From: Odoribacter lunatus
GTDB taxonomy: Bacteria > Bacteroidota > Bacteroidia > Bacteroidales > Marinifilaceae
Assembly: GCF_943193135.1 (NCBI RefSeq)
Contig: NZ_CALPCZ010000008.1
Location: 20,996 to 84,995, forward strand
Reading direction: 5' to 3'
Length of the DNA: 64,000 nt
Part shown: positions 22,717-33,853 of the stretch, piece after piece
How positions within the stretch are numbered: the first letter of the stretch is position 1
How the letters are laid out: every line of letters starts with the position of its first letter
Translations under genes and position numbers: made by a program
Notes under the pieces: generated by a model
What the model was told of the DNA's origin: nothing
Seen by the model: the letters and a program-made list of their open reading frames with translations, nothing else
Databases searched by the model: none

Positions 22717-25410
22717 ATGACAGATACGCCCAAAACCGTTTTTCTCCTCGATGCGTATGCTTTGATTTATCGCTCGTATTACGCTTTTATCAATAATCCC
22801 CGCATTACGACAACAGGTATAAACACATCCGCCACGTTTGGTTTTTGTAATTTTCTGCTGGAGTTGCTGCAATTGGAAAAACCGACGCATATCGGCGTTG
22901 TGTTCGATCCGGACGGTCCTACTTTCCGTCATGAAATGTATGAACCTTATAAGGCGCAACGCCCCAAGATGCCGGAGGATTTAAAGAACTCCATCCCTTA
23001 CATTAAAAAGATTATCGGCGGATTAGGCATTACGTGTATCGACGTCCCCGGTTTTGAAGCCGACGACGTCATCGGAACCCTGGCCAAGAAAGCGGAGAAA
23101 GAGGGTTTTACCGTTTATATGATTACTCCCGATAAGGACTATGCGCAAATAGTAAGTGAGAATATATTTATGTATAAGCCGGGACGTTCCGGCAATAAGT
23201 CGGAGGTCTGGGGTATTCCGGAAGTGTTGGACCATTTCGGCATAGAACGGGTTTCGCAGGTAATAGATATTCTCGGCCTGATGGGCGATACCGCCGACAA
23301 TGTGCCGGGTTGCTCCGGCATAGGCCCCAAAAGTGCCGCTGCGCTGGTATACAAGTACGGTGACATTGACGGTATTTACGCCCATATTGACGAGTTGAAA
23401 GGAAAACAAAAGGAGAATCTGCTGAATTGCCAGCCAACGGTACATTTATCCCGAACTCTGGTGACGATTAATACAGAAGTCCCTACGTCTCTTACTCCCG
23501 ATGATTTGGAGAAAAAACATATTGATACGCCCACTCTTGAGCCTATTTTCAAGGAACTGGAGTTGTTTTCCCTGTCCAAACGGCTGTTTGACACCGACGC
23601 AGAAGAGGAGCCGAAAACAGAAAAGTTAGCGGATGTCAAAGTTAAATACGTCAATCGGACAAAAGACCCTGCGAGCATTTTAAAGAAACTTGAACAGGCC
23701 GATGAGTTTGTCGTGCATTCTGTGTTTACTTCGGGTACAATTTACAATTCTTTTCCCACCCATCTCTGTTTTTCGACAGCGCCTCATCAGGTGGATTATA
23801 TCACGTTGTCCGGCGATTCCCGGCAAGTTCTTGCCGTTTTGGAACTATTCCGACCTATTTGGGAAAATCCGGCCAAATGCCTGATTTCCGCCCATGTGAA
23901 AGATGACCTCATTTGGTTGAAAAGAGCCGGCATTCAGGTTTTAAATTCTATTTTCGATGTAAAAATCGCACATTACGTCCTTCATCCCGATTTATCGCAT
24001 GATGTCTCACGCATTGCGCTGCAATATCTGAATTACCAGTTAAGCGAGCCGCAAAAAGAGAGCAAACAACTGACTTTGGCATTTGACGAGACACAGGAAG
24101 AAGACCAGGATTTTGCAGAGAAAGCGGATGTACTTTTCCAATTGAAAGAGAAGCTTTTCAATGCGCTTTCCGAGACGGGCCTGCTTTCCCTTTTCAATAC
24201 GATAGAGATGCCGCTGGTGTTTGTTCTGGCAAATATGGAATATGAAGGGGTGAGTATCGATACGAAGGAATTACAGTCCATCGCGACCGATTTAAAAGCT
24301 GAAATTGCCCGGATAGAAAAGGAAATTTACGAAATTGCCGGCCATTCGTTCAATATCAGTTCGCCCAAACAATTGGGAGATGTCCTTTTCGGAGAGTTGA
24401 ATATCGGCGGAGGTAATAAGAAAACGAAGACAGGGCAATTGAGTACTTCCGAACAGGTGTTGGCGAAACTGGAAGGGGAACACCCCATTGTCGGAAAAAT
24501 TTTACATTACCGGGGACTTAAGAAGTTACTCAGCACCTATGCCGAAGCGCTTCCGACTTATATAGACCCGCTTACGGGTAAAATACATACCCATTTTAAT
24601 CAAGCGGAAGCGGCAACGGGAAGATTGAGCAGCCTCAATCCAAATTTGCAAAACATACCTATTCGCACCGAAGAGGGACGTAAAATCAGAAAAGCATTTG
24701 TTACAGGAAATCCGGATTATATCTTTTTTTCTGCCGATTATTCGCAAGTGGAATTACGCCTTATGGCGCATTTAAGCCAAACACAAGAGTTAATCGATGC
24801 TTTTAACCACGGTATCGATATTCACACGGCTACCGCTTCCAAGATTTACCATGTTCCCCTTGAAGAGGTGACCGAGGAAATGAGACGCCGAGCCAAAACC
24901 GCCAATTTCGGCATTATTTACGGCATTTCAGCCTGGGGTTTGTCGGAACGATTACAAATTAGCCGGAAGGAAGGAAAAGAGCTTATAGACGGTTATTTTG
25001 AGCTTTATCCGGGTGTTAAGAAATATATGGAAGAGGCGGTCGAAAAAGCCCGTAAAAAAGAGTACGTCGAAACCATTATGGGAAGAAGACGTTATCTGCG
25101 CGATATTAATTCCCGCAATGCCGTTATCCGGGGTATGGCGGAACGCAATGCCATTAATGCTCCGATTCAAGGCTCTGCCGCCGATATTATCAAGATGGCG
25201 ATGGTTTGTATCAATGAACAAATTCATCAAAGAGGATTGAAGTCAAGGATGCTCATTCAAGTGCATGACGAACTGGATTTTAAATGTTACCGTCCGGAGC
25301 AGGAAGAACTGCAAGAACTGGTGGTAAACTGCATGGAGCACGTAGTAGATTTATCCGTACCGCTGACAGTAAGTGTCGGCTTCGGAGAGAATTGGGAAGA
25401 GGCTCACTAA
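22717..25410 (+). CDS. polA: DNA polymerase I, proofreading site degenerate
   Basis: An 897-residue family A polymerase for gap filling and repair. Residues 1-300 are the 5'-3' flap nuclease (FLLDAYALIYRSYYAF, PGFEADDVIGTLA, LMGDTADNVPGC). Residues about 310-500 keep the 3'-5' exonuclease fold, but the metal-binding D-x-E of motif I is missing: the strand reads EFVVHSVFTSGTI near residue 331. Later positions (FDVKIAHYVL) keep an Asp. The polymerase part is intact: SADYSQVELRLMAH near 674, RRRAKTANFGIIYG near 725, and QVHDELDF near 849. Polymerase and flap nuclease are predicted active, proofreading lost. A strong terminator follows. Confidence 0.96.
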   Translation: MTDTPKTVFLLDAYALIYRSYYAFINNPRITTTGINTSATFGFCNFLLELLQLEKPTHIGVVFDPDGPTFRHEMYEPYKAQRPKMPEDLKNSIPYIKKIIGGLGITCIDVPGFEADDVIGTLAKKAEKEGFTVYMITPDKDYAQIVSENIFMYKPGRSGNKSEVWGIPEVLDHFGIERVSQVIDILGLMGDTADNVPGCSGIGPKSAAALVYKYGDIDGIYAHIDELKGKQKENLLNCQPTVHLSRTLVTINTEVPTSLTPDDLEKKHIDTPTLEPIFKELELFSLSKRLFDTDAEEEPKTEKLADVKVKYVNRTKDPASILKKLEQADEFVVHSVFTSGTIYNSFPTHLCFSTAPHQVDYITLSGDSRQVLAVLELFRPIWENPAKCLISAHVKDDLIWLKRAGIQVLNSIFDVKIAHYVLHPDLSHDVSRIALQYLNYQLSEPQKESKQLTLAFDETQEEDQDFAEKADVLFQLKEKLFNALSETGLLSLFNTIEMPLVFVLANMEYEGVSIDTKELQSIATDLKAEIARIEKEIYEIAGHSFNISSPKQLGDVLFGELNIGGGNKKTKTGQLSTSEQVLAKLEGEHPIVGKILHYRGLKKLLSTYAEALPTYIDPLTGKIHTHFNQAEAATGRLSSLNPNLQNIPIRTEEGRKIRKAFVTGNPDYIFFSADYSQVELRLMAHLSQTQELIDAFNHGIDIHTATASKIYHVPLEEVTEEMRRRAKTANFGIIYGISAWGLSERLQISRKEGKELIDGYFELYPGVKKYMEEAVEKARKKEYVETIMGRRRYLRDINSRNAVIRGMAERNAINAPIQGSAADIIKMAMVCINEQIHQRGLKSRMLIQVHDELDFKCYRPEQEELQELVVNCMEHVVDLSVPLTVSVGFGENWEEAH

Positions 25411-25417
25411 TACGAAT

Positions 25418-25447
25418 AAACCCGGCTGATTATCATCAGCCGGGTTT
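25418..25447. terminator. Bidirectional terminator, 13-bp perfect stem
   Basis: aaacccggctgat (25418-25430) and atcagccgggttt (25435-25447) pair perfectly around a 4-base loop, with A- and T-rich flanks on both sides. It lies between convergent polA and the giant T9SS gene and can serve both. Confidence 0.85.
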
Positions 25448-25468
25448 ATTTTGCCTCTCAACTTTTAT

Positions 25469-28400
25469 TTATCGAATCAACATCACAGTTCCTTCCATTG
25501 CTTTCCTTTCATTCTGCCAAACCGAACCGTCGATAAAGATTGCTTTCACTTTCCAGATATAGTTTCCAGCCGGAGCATCGGCTCCGTTGAATTTTCCGTC
25601 CCAATATTCGGCAGGCTGCCCGTTCTTTAATGCGGTAGAACTCCATACACAAGTTCCGCCCCACGGCTCATATACCTGTATCCGATAAGAATACAATCCT
25701 ATACCTTTGGGCTGGAAACGGGCAGAACCCATGTAAGAGTTTCCTTCACCCAATTCTTCATCCGGCAAAGCCGGAGCAAATGCAGAAGGTATATAAAGCC
25801 CTTTCACGGCATCGATAGAGACTGTTCTGACGATACTATCCACACAACCGTATGTTGTCGTTGCTTTTAACCATACTTCATACAAACCGTTGTTTGCAAA
25901 ACGATGGGTCGGGTTTTTGGCCGCAGTCATTTCCGTACTGTCACCGAAGTTCCAATTATAATACAATTCCGTACCCCAATTATCAGGGCTGACAGTCGAA
26001 TAGTTGGTGAATTCGACACCTCCGTTATCCACATCCGGCAATGTCAAGGTGTCCGGATAGCCTTCTATGATTCCGCTATTCTTTTTCCATTCAAAATCCG
26101 CCACCGGCAACGGATAAACAGTGACGTGCATTGTGTCGGTGTCGTAGCATCCGTCTTTGTTTTCGACCCGTAAGGTTACCGTCTTATCTCCTACTCGGTC
26201 ATAAATATATTCAAATGCCGTATCTACACTTACACCCTCGTCACCCATGTTCCATTCGGCTTTAGCCATATTTTCCGTGCGACTTGCAAAATAGACCGGA
26301 TTGTCCAGACAAATGTATTTCATGTCTTTAAAGATACGGGCTTCTATTGCTTCGGAAGCGACTATTTCTTTAACGAAGTTTTGCTTACATCCCGTTTGCA
26401 AATCCGTAGCAAGTAATCTCAAACTGATTGTTCCCGCTACGTTTTCAAAATGCAAAGGAAGAGGTTCCGGTGCGACAATAATACTTTCCTCTCCCCCGGT
26501 ACCAATCTGTTTAAACCATTCAAAACGGCAACGCTCCAAATCCTCACTCGTGTTATTGATATGCACTTCAAAAGCACCGTCTTTTTCTGTACAGAACAAG
26601 GAATCATTTGTTACAAAACTTATTCGCGGCGTATGTAATACGGTTATCTTATGATGAGCCGTATCGATACAACCGGCATCGGATATCAATGTCAATTCCA
26701 CGTCATAAGTTCCTTCCGTCTGGAATACCACTTTTTCTTTTTGTTCCGAAGATTTTACTCCGTTTTTAAAATCCCACAGGATTTGCGTTTTTAATAAATT
26801 ACTTCCATCTACCGCCTGAAATTCCACTGTATGCGCTTCACATCCCGTACTTTGACTCCCTGGTACTAAACTGATATCTGCTTTCGGAGTTTCGTTTATT
26901 GTCAATGGTAAATTCTCCACCTCTTCACATCCTTCTGCTTTGGCAGACAAAGTAACTCCATATTCTCCCGCATCCTTAAAAGGATAATTTATCTCCAATG
27001 AATCCCGAAGTGATTTTAATACCCTTCCCGTACTTTTTCTCTGAATAGTCCATCTCAAATCGGTAAATTCCGGTCCGCCTTTCTGTACAAACTTCATGGT
27101 TACCTGCTGGCCGGAACAATAAGGAGCAGATAACATTTCAAAATGCAAACTATCATTTCCCCTTACGGTAATTTCCGTTCTGCTTGTATCTTCGTTACAA
27201 CGGTCTTTCACGCTTAACGTGACAATGTATTTACCCGGAGCGGAATAGTTATAAAATGCGGTATCCTTTCCGGATTGCTGCCAAGCTCCATTGGCTTCAA
27301 ATTGCCATCTCCACTCTACGGTTTCTTTATCAAAACCGTATGAAGCATTCCACACTTTCAATGAATCATCAAATCCGAAACAAGGAGATTCATGACCTGC
27401 CACGATCCCAATTTCCGCACCTAATTCCATCGGCAATACCTTTAAATAATTGGTATCCGCTACTGTAAAACAGGTATTTTTAACCTGTAACCGGATGGTG
27501 TCTTCTATCGGCTCCGGATTCGGATTTTCAAAACGGTGGGACAATAAATTGATATTCCCTTTAAACGGTATCGAGTCTTTGTTATTCGGATCCGGATTGT
27601 ACCACTTATCACCCCAAATTACATATCCCGCATCATTCCGTCCTTTTATATCCAATCTTATTTTACGGTATATTTCATGACAGCCACTTTGTTCCGGCAA
27701 GATATCAAACGAGGCATCCAAACGGGAAACAAACCGGATATCCATTTCTTTGGTTACGCCTTCAGGTGCAGCCGCATTTATCAATTTCAATACAACGTGA
27801 TATGTCGCATCCTGATAACCGACGTTATATGCCACAGTTTGCGAGGTAGTCAAATCCGTACGAGTATCTTGTTCAAACCCGGCACCTTTCCCCCAATCCC
27901 ACCATACGGTGGCACCGTTCAAACTTCCCGCCAATGTAAATTCCGCCGTATTTCCGCAAGAATCAACTTTAACACTAAAATCGGGTTCCGGAGCCTGTAC
28001 GACTTCAACTGTTCCGGATTTTGTATCCGAACAACCTGCATTTGTTGTTACAGTTAAAGTTATTCCCACAGATGCCGGAACATTAAACGGAATGGTCAAA
28101 TCTTTCGTCGTATAAGGTGCCTGTACTCCCTCTACTTTCCAAGACCACGCATCACTTGTTGTAAATAATTCCGCCGGTGTTGATGTGTTGTGTATGGTAA
28201 CAGTCGTCCCAACAGCAACTTGCCCGACATCCTCAAAATCTGCCGTAGGTTTCGGATTAACGGTAACAGGTATCGTCGTATCCCGCACGCATTGGTCTGT
28301 AGTTCCGGTATAAGAATACGTTTGTTGCAGATAAACATCCACCTGGCCGGAAGCATCAAAGGTATGCTTAATGGTTGCCACAGAATAAGATTTATTTTCC

Positions 28401-31400
28401 ACTTCCCATTGATAAGCTGCCGTTTCCCCCATTTCTTTTGCTTCCAGTTCTATTTCCCCTTTCTGACAAACAGGCTTTGTTTTAACATCAAACTCCGGTC
28501 GAGGAGCTTTGCGAACCAAAATAGAGATGTTTTTCTCCTCATCAACACATCCAGGTACCCCTTTTGCGGTAATCTGCAAAGAGTCCGAGCCATTTTGTTC
28601 TCCCGGCACGTACAACGAATCCGCCACAATTGTTCCCCAATTTTTTACAGTCCATAGAACTGACGCCGCATTTTTTATCGTCACGCCTGATTTTCTTACC
28701 AAATCCAACGTATCCCCCTGGCACATGGCTGCTTCCGGCGATGTTCCCGGTAAGATTATTTCCGGTTGCCCGCTCAATGCTATTTTTATCGTATCGTACG
28801 TCGGCGATTTATCGCAAGGCGTCTTAGGCCAAAGGGCTGCCACTAAATGGAAAGTATCGACCGTTATATCAGCTGCTGTTAATTTATATGAAAACCACTC
28901 GTCACCAGACTTGCTCTTTCCTAATTGCACGGTTTCTCCTTTTCTGTACCACGTAATGGAATCTGCCTCATTCCATGAATTTCCCGCAACAAATTTAATC
29001 TCCACATCCAAGTCATTTCCTTCTTTTTTACAAACAGGCTTATCTGTCAAATCCAACCATGGTCTCTTCGTAACCTCTATATTGGCAAAAATAGATTCCT
29101 CATCACATCCCGGATAAGGTTTGGCATACAATTCTATCTGTCCGTTTATTCCCGATGTATCAGTATATACAGGCTTCAATCCTTTGTTTACAGAATCCAA
29201 CGTACCAGTTTCGGTAACTAATTTCCAGTAGTAAGGTTTATCCAATGTCTTTGCATATTCTATTTCAAGATTTCCCTCTTCACAAATTTTATAATTATGC
29301 AATGCACTTTGATCCAATACATTGCCCATTTGGTATAAATAGATTTTTCGAACAACGGTATCCCAATTGGTACACCTTCCTTGGTCTACCGTAACCAAAA
29401 CCGTATCGGTTTGTCCCGGCTGTTTCCGGAAATTATATATGTTATTTTCTAATTTAGAACCATTGAAGCGTACATAATCAATATAATAATCCTGATCATT
29501 CAACAAAACCCATTCCGATGCTCCCGGTTGCGATTTCCCCACAGTGATTTCTTTCGTCGAGGATTCCTTACACAATGTATCCCTATCTTTATTTAACCAA
29601 ATTTTCGGTTCCTTATGTACGTTTATCGGTATCGTCCACGTGAGTGAAGAACCTACTAACTGCGCACTCAGTATTGTATCCTGACCTGTATAAGCAGTAT
29701 ATTTTTTATCCAACTTTAATTGAAGTTCTTCTATTTTAAGCCCTCCCTGCGTACCTGCCGTATACTCTTTGGAATTTTGCGATAGGGTACCATTCCCTCT
29801 TTCACTCCACTCTATTGTTGTAAATCTATCTTTTTTATCTTTCTCAAATGAAATCAATGAATCCAATCCATATACTTCTTCTGCACATAAATCCAGTACC
29901 TCATATTTGATGTTAGCTTGAGGATGTACCAAATCCATCATCGGCAAGGCACGAATTATACTATCCGCACATCCCGACAAGCCTTTCAACATAATATCTG
30001 CCGTAAACTTACTGTTTTCTTTTCCCCCTCTATCTAATGTTGACTTAATAAGACTATCACCTTCAATACTTGTCCATCCATCAGTTCTCGTCACTTTTAA
30101 TCCACTGACATTTTGATATTGCAATGCTTTAATTTTATCAATCCTGATTTCCTGATTAATGGCAATCAAAGTATCTCCCGTTTGCAACGGAGTATAAGAA
30201 GGTGCCGGATTTATCCATAATAAAACCGTATCCGACTTTGATCCTGGGCCTGATATATATTCTCCAGTAACTTTAATTTTTACCGTATCTATCGGTAATA
30301 TACCCGTCCCTACGTTATAAATTACTCCTGTTCCTTTTGCCGGATTCGGTGATAAACTTCCCCAATCTTTTCCTGAAACACTCGGATTAATAATTTCCCA
30401 CACCAACGTCGTCGTATCTACAAACAATCCGGTCGTTCGTCCCGCTCCCCACAATTTATAATCTTCGGTGTTTGAACATATCGTATCCTGATGAGCATAT
30501 ATACTTAATTTGGGTAAATACACAATTAATGTATCAGATATCGGTTTGTCGCAAAGAGTTTTTCCCGTTAAAATAAATTGAATAGAATCTAATTTTTCAT
30601 CATTCTCTCCCAATTGATATTTATTCTTATTCCCATCCGTCCAATTGCCATCATTATTCGTCCATCCAATAGACCACTCTAATGAATTTTTAATTATATC
30701 GTTCGTATCTATATAATTATCTTGTATAACAGAGAAACCACCATATATTTTGCCATCATTCAGCGTATCTTTCTTTAAAATTGTCAGGCGAGGTTTATTG
30801 ATTTTTAAGGCTACGGTATCTCTTAAAAAACATGCATTTTCCTCTGGCACAAGCTTTTCATTCTGCCAAGAAGAGCTACCATCCCATCTTTTATAAATTA
30901 ATCTCATTGTATCTGCCGAATGCTCAGTCAAAATCAACGGTGGTCTATTTTTTTCATCACCTCTAAGATATATTAAATTCTCATCAGTCCCTTTATCTTT
31001 ATACACACACCACAAAATATTCGATGCATCCAAATCTCCTTCACGAACAAAACTTTTCAATTTAATTCTATTTAATGTATCAGGGACACATACTATTTCA
31101 AATAGATTAAATGCCACAGAAGGAAATTTATGAGGAATAAATACCACCGTATCACGCAAAAAACAATGAGTTGATTGCATCGTTTTTATATACAGCGTAT
31201 CATTTCGCCCATCTTTCCGAAAAGAAAATTTTGGAAATTTATGTTCATCCAATCTCCCATTCCATATCCATTCTACCCTATCAAATAAAGTATCTCCCTT
31301 TTCTTCCGTAATATTAAATAAGACACGTGTGTCTATTTCGTCTATTGATGCACAATACTCTTGTTCATTTCCAAAAGTACTCATTATTCCATCCGGAACT

Positions 31401-33721
31401 CCTAATAATTGAATTTTTTGGCTTATCTCCTGTCTACATTGAGGATAATCCTTGTTTATAATATGAAAGTATTCTTCGCTTGCGTATTCGTTTTTATCAT
31501 TTAAAGTCTTATATCTAATCAAACCGAATTCTTTATTTTCCGGTATTAATTCAAAAAATATCTGATCATCACCGTAAAAACTTTCCCCATTATTTAATTT
31601 AATACCTCCCGTTTTAAATGCCACCGAATCATAATAATTAGCAGGTACGTCTCCATGCAGAGTATATTTATAATCCATCTCCAAACAGAGAGTATCTACA
31701 CTTCCATGTCCTGACATGGGAACAGAATCACGCCATATTTCCACTTTCGGCTGTACGGGAGTATAAAATCCAACAGAATCCGTTTTACTCGCACCACAAG
31801 CATTATAGGCTTTTACTAAAATGTAATTTAACGAATTACCCGTACTATCAAACGTAAATGATTTTTGGGGAATTTCTTCTTTATAAGTCAAAATGGTATC
31901 CCGTGTTCCTTTCTTGAAAAAGAAACGAACGGAGTCTATAACACAGTTATTTGAATCCATTTTTGATGATAAATCCGGAACATCAAATGTATAAATTCCA
32001 CAATAGTATAAATCTTGTTTATCATTTAATAGAAATCCTTCATGCTCATGAATATGTTTAAAAAGTGAATCTTGAATCTCAGGAATATTTCTCACATGGA
32101 ATTCAAATGTTTTTGTCCGTTCTTCCTCACAATTTTTTCCTTGACGTACCCATGTCACTTCATAATTCCCCGGTTTAGGAAAATGTAATGTAATGGTCGT
32201 CGAGTCACATCCTTGACGCTCCACTTTAGAAAAATTACCCGCACCTGCTCCGGTATTTAAAATATTTCCATTTCTGTAAATTTCAGTCTCAGCCAACTCC
32301 ACACTTCTTTCTTCTTCCTCTTGAGTATCCATATTAACTATCTTTAACGAGTAATCAGGCGGGATATCATAATATTTTCTTCTGTTCCGATCGACCAATA
32401 TCACAAAATCTTTCGCGTTCAAACAAAATACACTATCTCCTTGATAAGCCATGTTGGCATCCAGATTTTCATATACCCGAATGTACCGAAATCTATCGTC
32501 GTAATATTTTTCTGAATTATCTTTACGAATCAACGATGTCCATAATGTATCAGGATCATTTTCTGTACACTCATTGGAAAGTTCCCACCTAATCATATAA
32601 AAACCGGCTCTTCGGAATTCCAATATCGTATCATTCACATATTCAGGATTATCTGTCACGTCTTTCCATTCGACTCCTTCCGGATTTATTTTATTCTCCC
32701 AGACAGAATCGGATGTATAGTAATAGTTTACCTTGAAAAGCTCTCTATCAAATCTATTCGGAGAAGGTTTTCGCAAAATGTAGGTCTGGTATTTCTTTAA
32801 CCATTTGTCATCAAATGCAAATTCCAGAGGACTACCAGGAGCACAAATATTAAAATACAGACTATCTGACAATGCTTCTAGCGTATCTGGAAAAGGAGAA
32901 TACATCCCCTCTCTAAAGATCTGCCGCAAATTCGGTTTATCAAAAATACGAACAGATTCTATTTGATCACAATCTTTACTTAAAGAATCCTGTTCCCCTT
33001 TTGCATTTACATAGTCACATATCATTTTTACCGTAACCTCTGCACCTTTTATACCCGTTGCTTCCGTGAAAATCAACCAAATAGAGTCCTGTTTTCCTTC
33101 TTCCTTATTAGCCCAACAAGCATGCACCCAATTGTCTTCCAAATTAATTTCTGAAGGTTGTAATATATCTAACGTGCACTCCCCTTCACTTTCGGCATAA
33201 AGCATCGGAGCCTCCGTCTTCATATTAATCGCATATTTCGTCAACGGCGGATTTTCATTTTTTGTAAAACGAAGCAATAATGTATCAGCTCCGTATGTCA
33301 AACATCCATCCGATTTATCCTCCCCTACAGGTCCTATCACATACGAGAGATTCAAATCTGTATTCAATGCCCATGCATACAGTGTTTTTTGTAATACATC
33401 GTTTTCATAAAACTTCATTTCAATAGGGAAGCATCCTTCCTTATCATACTTATGAAGAACTTTTCCTGATGCATCAACTACTCCAGATGTCTCATCCCCC
33501 CATATTACTTCTATTTTATCATACGTACTCTGTAATTCGTTAAAATCCAGTGTAAGTTCGTATATATTCGAAGACGATGATACTTTATAATCTAAATTTA
33601 CCAACGTTGTGGAATCCCGAAATGTATTATCAACCTTCACTGTTTTCTGAGCACTCAATACCCCTGTTGTTGTTAACAAAAACAAAATCCCGCTAATCCA
33701 ATTTCGTAAAAATGTTTCCAT
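25469..33721 (-). CDS. Giant multidomain secreted protein with PKD-like repeats and type B T9SS C-terminus
   Basis: 2750 residues. A Sec signal peptide (GILFLLTTTGVLSAQ) is followed by a very long series of Ig/PKD-like beta domains. Many carry regularly placed Cys residues and strings such as CxxDTIxxxL or CxRDTVxL in the first two thirds. The last third has clear PKD domains, for example YYNWNFGDSTEM, then HRFANNGLYEVWLKATT. The last 110 residues (GLYIPSAFAP..., YRIQVYEPWG, WDGKFNGADAPAGNYIWKV, GTVMLIR) are the gliding-motility-type (type B, CHU_C) sorting domain. It is expected to cross the outer membrane through T9SS and act at the surface or be released. The divergent porP/sprF gene is its probable dedicated partner. 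Confidence 0.9.
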   Translation of the reverse strand: METFLRNWISGILFLLTTTGVLSAQKTVKVDNTFRDSTTLVNLDYKVSSSSNIYELTLDFNELQSTYDKIEVIWGDETSGVVDASGKVLHKYDKEGCFPIEMKFYENDVLQKTLYAWALNTDLNLSYVIGPVGEDKSDGCLTYGADTLLLRFTKNENPPLTKYAINMKTEAPMLYAESEGECTLDILQPSEINLEDNWVHACWANKEEGKQDSIWLIFTEATGIKGAEVTVKMICDYVNAKGEQDSLSKDCDQIESVRIFDKPNLRQIFREGMYSPFPDTLEALSDSLYFNICAPGSPLEFAFDDKWLKKYQTYILRKPSPNRFDRELFKVNYYYTSDSVWENKINPEGVEWKDVTDNPEYVNDTILEFRRAGFYMIRWELSNECTENDPDTLWTSLIRKDNSEKYYDDRFRYIRVYENLDANMAYQGDSVFCLNAKDFVILVDRNRRKYYDIPPDYSLKIVNMDTQEEEERSVELAETEIYRNGNILNTGAGAGNFSKVERQGCDSTTITLHFPKPGNYEVTWVRQGKNCEEERTKTFEFHVRNIPEIQDSLFKHIHEHEGFLLNDKQDLYYCGIYTFDVPDLSSKMDSNNCVIDSVRFFFKKGTRDTILTYKEEIPQKSFTFDSTGNSLNYILVKAYNACGASKTDSVGFYTPVQPKVEIWRDSVPMSGHGSVDTLCLEMDYKYTLHGDVPANYYDSVAFKTGGIKLNNGESFYGDDQIFFELIPENKEFGLIRYKTLNDKNEYASEEYFHIINKDYPQCRQEISQKIQLLGVPDGIMSTFGNEQEYCASIDEIDTRVLFNITEEKGDTLFDRVEWIWNGRLDEHKFPKFSFRKDGRNDTLYIKTMQSTHCFLRDTVVFIPHKFPSVAFNLFEIVCVPDTLNRIKLKSFVREGDLDASNILWCVYKDKGTDENLIYLRGDEKNRPPLILTEHSADTMRLIYKRWDGSSSWQNEKLVPEENACFLRDTVALKINKPRLTILKKDTLNDGKIYGGFSVIQDNYIDTNDIIKNSLEWSIGWTNNDGNWTDGNKNKYQLGENDEKLDSIQFILTGKTLCDKPISDTLIVYLPKLSIYAHQDTICSNTEDYKLWGAGRTTGLFVDTTTLVWEIINPSVSGKDWGSLSPNPAKGTGVIYNVGTGILPIDTVKIKVTGEYISGPGSKSDTVLLWINPAPSYTPLQTGDTLIAINQEIRIDKIKALQYQNVSGLKVTRTDGWTSIEGDSLIKSTLDRGGKENSKFTADIMLKGLSGCADSIIRALPMMDLVHPQANIKYEVLDLCAEEVYGLDSLISFEKDKKDRFTTIEWSERGNGTLSQNSKEYTAGTQGGLKIEELQLKLDKKYTAYTGQDTILSAQLVGSSLTWTIPINVHKEPKIWLNKDRDTLCKESSTKEITVGKSQPGASEWVLLNDQDYYIDYVRFNGSKLENNIYNFRKQPGQTDTVLVTVDQGRCTNWDTVVRKIYLYQMGNVLDQSALHNYKICEEGNLEIEYAKTLDKPYYWKLVTETGTLDSVNKGLKPVYTDTSGINGQIELYAKPYPGCDEESIFANIEVTKRPWLDLTDKPVCKKEGNDLDVEIKFVAGNSWNEADSITWYRKGETVQLGKSKSGDEWFSYKLTAADITVDTFHLVAALWPKTPCDKSPTYDTIKIALSGQPEIILPGTSPEAAMCQGDTLDLVRKSGVTIKNAASVLWTVKNWGTIVADSLYVPGEQNGSDSLQITAKGVPGCVDEEKNISILVRKAPRPEFDVKTKPVCQKGEIELEAKEMGETAAYQWEVENKSYSVATIKHTFDASGQVDVYLQQTYSYTGTTDQCVRDTTIPVTVNPKPTADFEDVGQVAVGTTVTIHNTSTPAELFTTSDAWSWKVEGVQAPYTTKDLTIPFNVPASVGITLTVTTNAGCSDTKSGTVEVVQAPEPDFSVKVDSCGNTAEFTLAGSLNGATVWWDWGKGAGFEQDTRTDLTTSQTVAYNVGYQDATYHVVLKLINAAAPEGVTKEMDIRFVSRLDASFDILPEQSGCHEIYRKIRLDIKGRNDAGYVIWGDKWYNPDPNNKDSIPFKGNINLLSHRFENPNPEPIEDTIRLQVKNTCFTVADTNYLKVLPMELGAEIGIVAGHESPCFGFDDSLKVWNASYGFDKETVEWRWQFEANGAWQQSGKDTAFYNYSAPGKYIVTLSVKDRCNEDTSRTEITVRGNDSLHFEMLSAPYCSGQQVTMKFVQKGGPEFTDLRWTIQRKSTGRVLKSLRDSLEINYPFKDAGEYGVTLSAKAEGCEEVENLPLTINETPKADISLVPGSQSTGCEAHTVEFQAVDGSNLLKTQILWDFKNGVKSSEQKEKVVFQTEGTYDVELTLISDAGCIDTAHHKITVLHTPRISFVTNDSLFCTEKDGAFEVHINNTSEDLERCRFEWFKQIGTGGEESIIVAPEPLPLHFENVAGTISLRLLATDLQTGCKQNFVKEIVASEAIEARIFKDMKYICLDNPVYFASRTENMAKAEWNMGDEGVSVDTAFEYIYDRVGDKTVTLRVENKDGCYDTDTMHVTVYPLPVADFEWKKNSGIIEGYPDTLTLPDVDNGGVEFTNYSTVSPDNWGTELYYNWNFGDSTEMTAAKNPTHRFANNGLYEVWLKATTTYGCVDSIVRTVSIDAVKGLYIPSAFAPALPDEELGEGNSYMGSARFQPKGIGLYSYRIQVYEPWGGTCVWSSTALKNGQPAEYWDGKFNGADAPAGNYIWKVKAIFIDGSVWQNERKAMEGTVMLIR

Positions 33722-33853
33722 ATCTTCATTAAAATTTAACTAAGCACACTTATTCAAATTTAAAATGTCGTAAAAATATAGACTTTCGTCAAAAACTTGG
33801 TAATAATTCCTCTTTTTTTTTTATCATTGCAGCGGATTTAACGTACAATCATA

